Positions 38,244-40,007 of a stretch of 40,007 nt of DNA are shown piece by piece. How positions within the stretch are numbered: position 1 is the first letter of the stretch; each line of letters opens with the position of its first letter. The stretch comes from Catenibacillus sp964565805 (GTDB taxonomy: Bacteria; Bacillota; Clostridia; Lachnospirales; Lachnospiraceae): assembly GCA_964565805.1 (NCBI GenBank), contig CAZMGH010000023.1:1-40007 (forward strand). Reading direction: 5' to 3'. A model generated the notes under the pieces. The model was given only the letters and a program-made list of their open reading frames with translations, had not been told where the DNA came from and did no database searches. A program made the position numbers and the translations under genes.

Positions 38244-38266
38244 AGCAGCCGCTGCGGCTGCTTTTT
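38242..38266 (+). terminator. intrinsic terminator downstream of the cobalamin riboswitch
   Basis: AAAGCAGCCG (38242-38251) pairs perfectly with CGGCTGCTTT (38255-38264) with a 3-nt loop and a T-run to 38266. It lies 170 nt from the B12 box, far for a riboswitch expression platform, so it may simply end a short transcript. Confidence 0.8.
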
Positions 38267-38313
38267 CTATGCATGAGATACTCATTCCCTATGAGATTTC
38301 ATATATACTACCA

Positions 38314-38361
38314 GTAAAGAGATACCGGAATGGATAGGATTCATTTCGGTATCTCTTTACT
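38314..38361 (+). repeat. long inverted repeat upstream of rlmD
   Basis: A stem of 19-20 bp is formed by 38314-38332 (starting GTAAAGAGATACC) and 38342-38361 (ending GGTATCTCTTTAC), with one G-U pair and a 9-nt loop. CCAG and CTGG flank it. It is not a standard terminator, as no T-run follows. It could be a remnant of a small mobile repeat. Confidence 0.65.
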
Positions 38362-38377
38362 TTACTGGCGCCATGTT

Positions 38378-38405
38378 GTAACCGTTCAGCTGGCTGAGCG
38401 ATTAT
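38378..38405 (+). repeat. dispersed palindrome, copy 8
   Basis: GTAACCGTTCAGC and GCTGAGCGATTAT surround TG. The left arm is the same as in copies 2 and 6. The right arm has drifted at three positions. It lies 86 bp before rlmD. Confidence 0.7.
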
Positions 38406-38491
38406 GTCGTGTTTCCGGAAATCCGTGTTTCATGACCATTTATCGGTCAATTGGTGAACATTTAGGAACGTGTCTATTGATAGGAGCATTT

Positions 38492-39841
38492 ATGAAAAAG
38501 AAGGTTTATCGTGTCCGGGGCAAATATCTGGATGATTTTGGCCGCGGCGTTGTAAGTTTTAACCATTCCATGATCCCGGTACCGGGGCTCCTTCCTGGAG
38601 AACTGGGGGAGATCACCTTATACCGGAAAGGGGATCAGACTTTGAGCCGCCTGGTGTCTGTAGCTGAGCCTTCCAGGGATCGTACTGAGGATGTTTGTCC
38701 TCACTTTGGAAAATGCGGCGGCTGCCAGCTTTGTCATATGAAGTATGACCGTCAGCTGGCCTATAAGACACGGCAGGTGGAAAAACTGTTTCCCGGGGTT
38801 AAAAATGTGCCTAACACATTAGGCATGGAAAATCCCACCGGTTACCGTCATAAGATCCATGCAACTTTTGGAAGGGACCGGCAGGGCAGACTTATTGCCG
38901 GAATCTATGAGGAAGGAACTCACCGGATCCTTCCGGTAACAGACTGCCGTATCCAGGATCCTGTGGCTAACCAGGTAATCCGCACTGTGCTGGAAGGGAT
39001 GGAGCAGTATAAAATCCAGCCCTATAATGAAGATACCGGAAAGGGTGTGCTGCGCCATGTGCTGATCCGTATCGGTTATAAGACCGGACAGATCATGGTG
39101 GTGCCTGTAGTGGCGGCGTTATCATTTCCTCAGGAAAATAAGCTGGCGCAGCTCCTTTTAAGGCGTATCCCCCAGATCACTACCATTGTTTTTAATAAAA
39201 ATGACCGGAAGACCAGCATGGTCCTGGGACGGGAGCAGAAGATCGTGCATGGACAGGGGTATATTGAAGATGAGCTTTGCGGCATGACTTTCCGTATTTC
39301 TCCCAGATCTTTTTACCAGGTAAATCCGCCACAGGCCCAGGTGCTGTATGAAAAGGCTATGGCCATGGCGGGGATTACTGAAAAAGACCGGGTGCTGGAT
39401 ACTTATTGCGGCACCGGAACCATTACATTAATCGGAGCAAAGTACGGTGGCTGGGTCACCGGCGTGGAGGTGAACCGGGATGCTGTGGAGGATGCCCGGT
39501 TTAACTGCAAAAAAAATAATGTAAAAAACGCGGAGTTTATCTGCGCAGATGCCGCTGAATATATGAGACAGGTTGCCGGTGATTCTAGTAAGGATAAATA
39601 TTATAATGTTGTCATTATGGATCCGCCAAGAAGTGGGAGCAATCGGGAATTTTTAAAGGCATTGGCCCGGATGAAGCCGGAACGGGTCATTTATATATCC
39701 TGTAATCCGGTGACTCAGAAGACCGATGTAGACTTTTTAGGACGGTATGGCTATCGGATCCGTGGGATCTGTCCGGTGGATATGTTTCCAATGACTGTGG
39801 GCATTGAGACTGTGGTAAAACTACAAAGGAAACATACCTAA
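38492..39841 (+). CDS. rlmD: 23S rRNA (uracil-C5) methyltransferase, RlmD/RumA type
   Basis: This TrmA-family enzyme makes 5-methyluridine in 23S rRNA with SAM. The ATG at 38492 follows ATAGGAGCATTT and gives 449 residues; the upstream extension is rejected because it runs through two palindromes. An N-terminal TRAM-like domain is followed by the [4Fe-4S] cysteines Cys69, Cys75, Cys78 and Cys81 (CGGCQLC). The SAM site is LDTYCGTGTI, then VIMDPPRSG and the catalytic Cys404 in YISCNPVTQKTD. Firmicutes have several paralogues (RlmCD type), so the exact uridine is unsure. A terminator follows. Confidence 0.9.
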   Translation: MKKKVYRVRGKYLDDFGRGVVSFNHSMIPVPGLLPGELGEITLYRKGDQTLSRLVSVAEPSRDRTEDVCPHFGKCGGCQLCHMKYDRQLAYKTRQVEKLFPGVKNVPNTLGMENPTGYRHKIHATFGRDRQGRLIAGIYEEGTHRILPVTDCRIQDPVANQVIRTVLEGMEQYKIQPYNEDTGKGVLRHVLIRIGYKTGQIMVVPVVAALSFPQENKLAQLLLRRIPQITTIVFNKNDRKTSMVLGREQKIVHGQGYIEDELCGMTFRISPRSFYQVNPPQAQVLYEKAMAMAGITEKDRVLDTYCGTGTITLIGAKYGGWVTGVEVNRDAVEDARFNCKKNNVKNAEFICADAAEYMRQVAGDSSKDKYYNVVIMDPPRSGSNREFLKALARMKPERVIYISCNPVTQKTDVDFLGRYGYRIRGICPVDMFPMTVGIETVVKLQRKHT

Positions 39842-39892
39842 AAATCCTGAATTATGAAAGTGAATATAGAGCTATCAGTCTATTGATAGAAG

Positions 39893-39930
39893 ATAGGGAT
39901 ACTTGCAGCAGAGTGTCCCTATTTTTTTTA
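39893..39930 (+). terminator. terminator after rlmD
   Basis: ATAGGGATACT (39893-39903) pairs with AGTGTCCCTAT (39912-39922) with one G-U pair, followed by a run of eight or more T. Confidence 0.9.
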
Positions 39931-39966
39931 CAAAATTTCAAATATTGAGATGGGAGGAACCTAGTC

Positions 39967-40007
39967 ATGAAAAAAAGAACATTCAATCGTAAGCATATCG
40001 AACAATT
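39967..40007 (+). CDS. start of an unidentified gene (partial, cut by the window end)
   Basis: An ATG at 39967 follows ATGGGAGGAACCTAGTC, a good ribosome binding site. Thirteen codons are seen (MKKRTFNRKHIEQ), a basic start. This is too short to assign a family. Confidence 0.55.
   Translation, partial: MKKRTFNRKHIEQ

Noticed and set aside
38107..38337. 76-codon open frame after the cobalamin riboswitch
   Set aside because: It runs through an intrinsic terminator and half of a long hairpin, has no proper ribosome binding site and has repeat-like composition (a run of alanines from the terminator stem). I list the region only as uncertain.
38330..38491. N-terminal extension of RlmD by 54 residues
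   Set aside because: The extension reads through two inverted repeats and has no ribosome binding site at its start. The ATG at 38492 has AGGAG at good spacing and begins like other family members.

Overview
The window looks like a chromosomal segment of an anaerobic Firmicute of the Lachnospiraceae/Clostridia type. The basis is the gene complement: an Fe-S serine dehydratase, a butyrate operon (crt-hbd-bcd-etfB-etfA), CodY, a PyrK/PyrD class 1B system, and a DUF4250 protein. Strong AGGAGG ribosome binding sites and TTGACA/TATAAT-type promoters agree. No phage, transposase, CRISPR array, rRNA or tRNA was found. Most genes are on the plus strand.

Layout. 1-3.2 kb: a possible structured RNA with its own promoter and terminator, an exported Cys-rich protein, and sdaAB-sdaAA. 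3.2-8.5 kb: a divergent HxlR-family regulator and a cupin, SDR, 3-hydroxyacyl-CoA-dehydrogenase-like, PF04199 cyclase, BKACE and zinc-ribbon gene set. Its four enzyme families match, step for step, the anaerobic phloroglucinol degradation pathway (phloroglucinol reductase, dihydrophloroglucinol cyclohydrolase, 3-hydroxy-5-oxohexanoate dehydrogenase, triacetate acetoacetate-lyase). 8.6-13.9 kb: a butyrate operon with a candidate Rex site and no thiolase. 14-15.8 kb: a metallo-beta-lactamase-fold protein and a HAD-MarR fusion. 15.9-20.5 kb: purA and pyrC-pyrK-pyrD. 20.5-22.8 kb: a two-subunit C-glycoside deglycosidase-like enzyme divergent from an AraC regulator. 22.8-31.7 kb: conserved housekeeping genes dtd, comM, dprA, topA, codY, rpsB, tsf and a DUF4250 gene. 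31.8-36.3 kb: cobU-cobS-cobC-cobT (cobalamin lower-ligand assembly), a HAD phosphatase and thiE. 36.3-40 kb: a decayed ABC ATPase fragment, a tandem repeat with a tiny ORF coupled to a family 2 glycosyltransferase, an apparently orphan cobalamin riboswitch, an RlmD-type rRNA methyltransferase and the first codons of another gene.

How the genes may work together (inference). The deglycosidase would remove sugar from C-glycosylated plant polyphenols. The A-ring of many flavonoids is released as phloroglucinol, which the HxlR-linked cluster would convert to acetoacetate and acetoacetyl-CoA. The adjacent operon would reduce acetoacetyl-CoA to butyryl-CoA with electron bifurcation by Bcd-Etf, and the missing thiolase would not be needed for this carbon.

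A dispersed family of about 28-bp palindromes (arms close to GTAACNGTTCAG and CTGAACNGTTAC) recurs at eight intergenic sites. All assignments come from reading motifs and translations. No database search was run.
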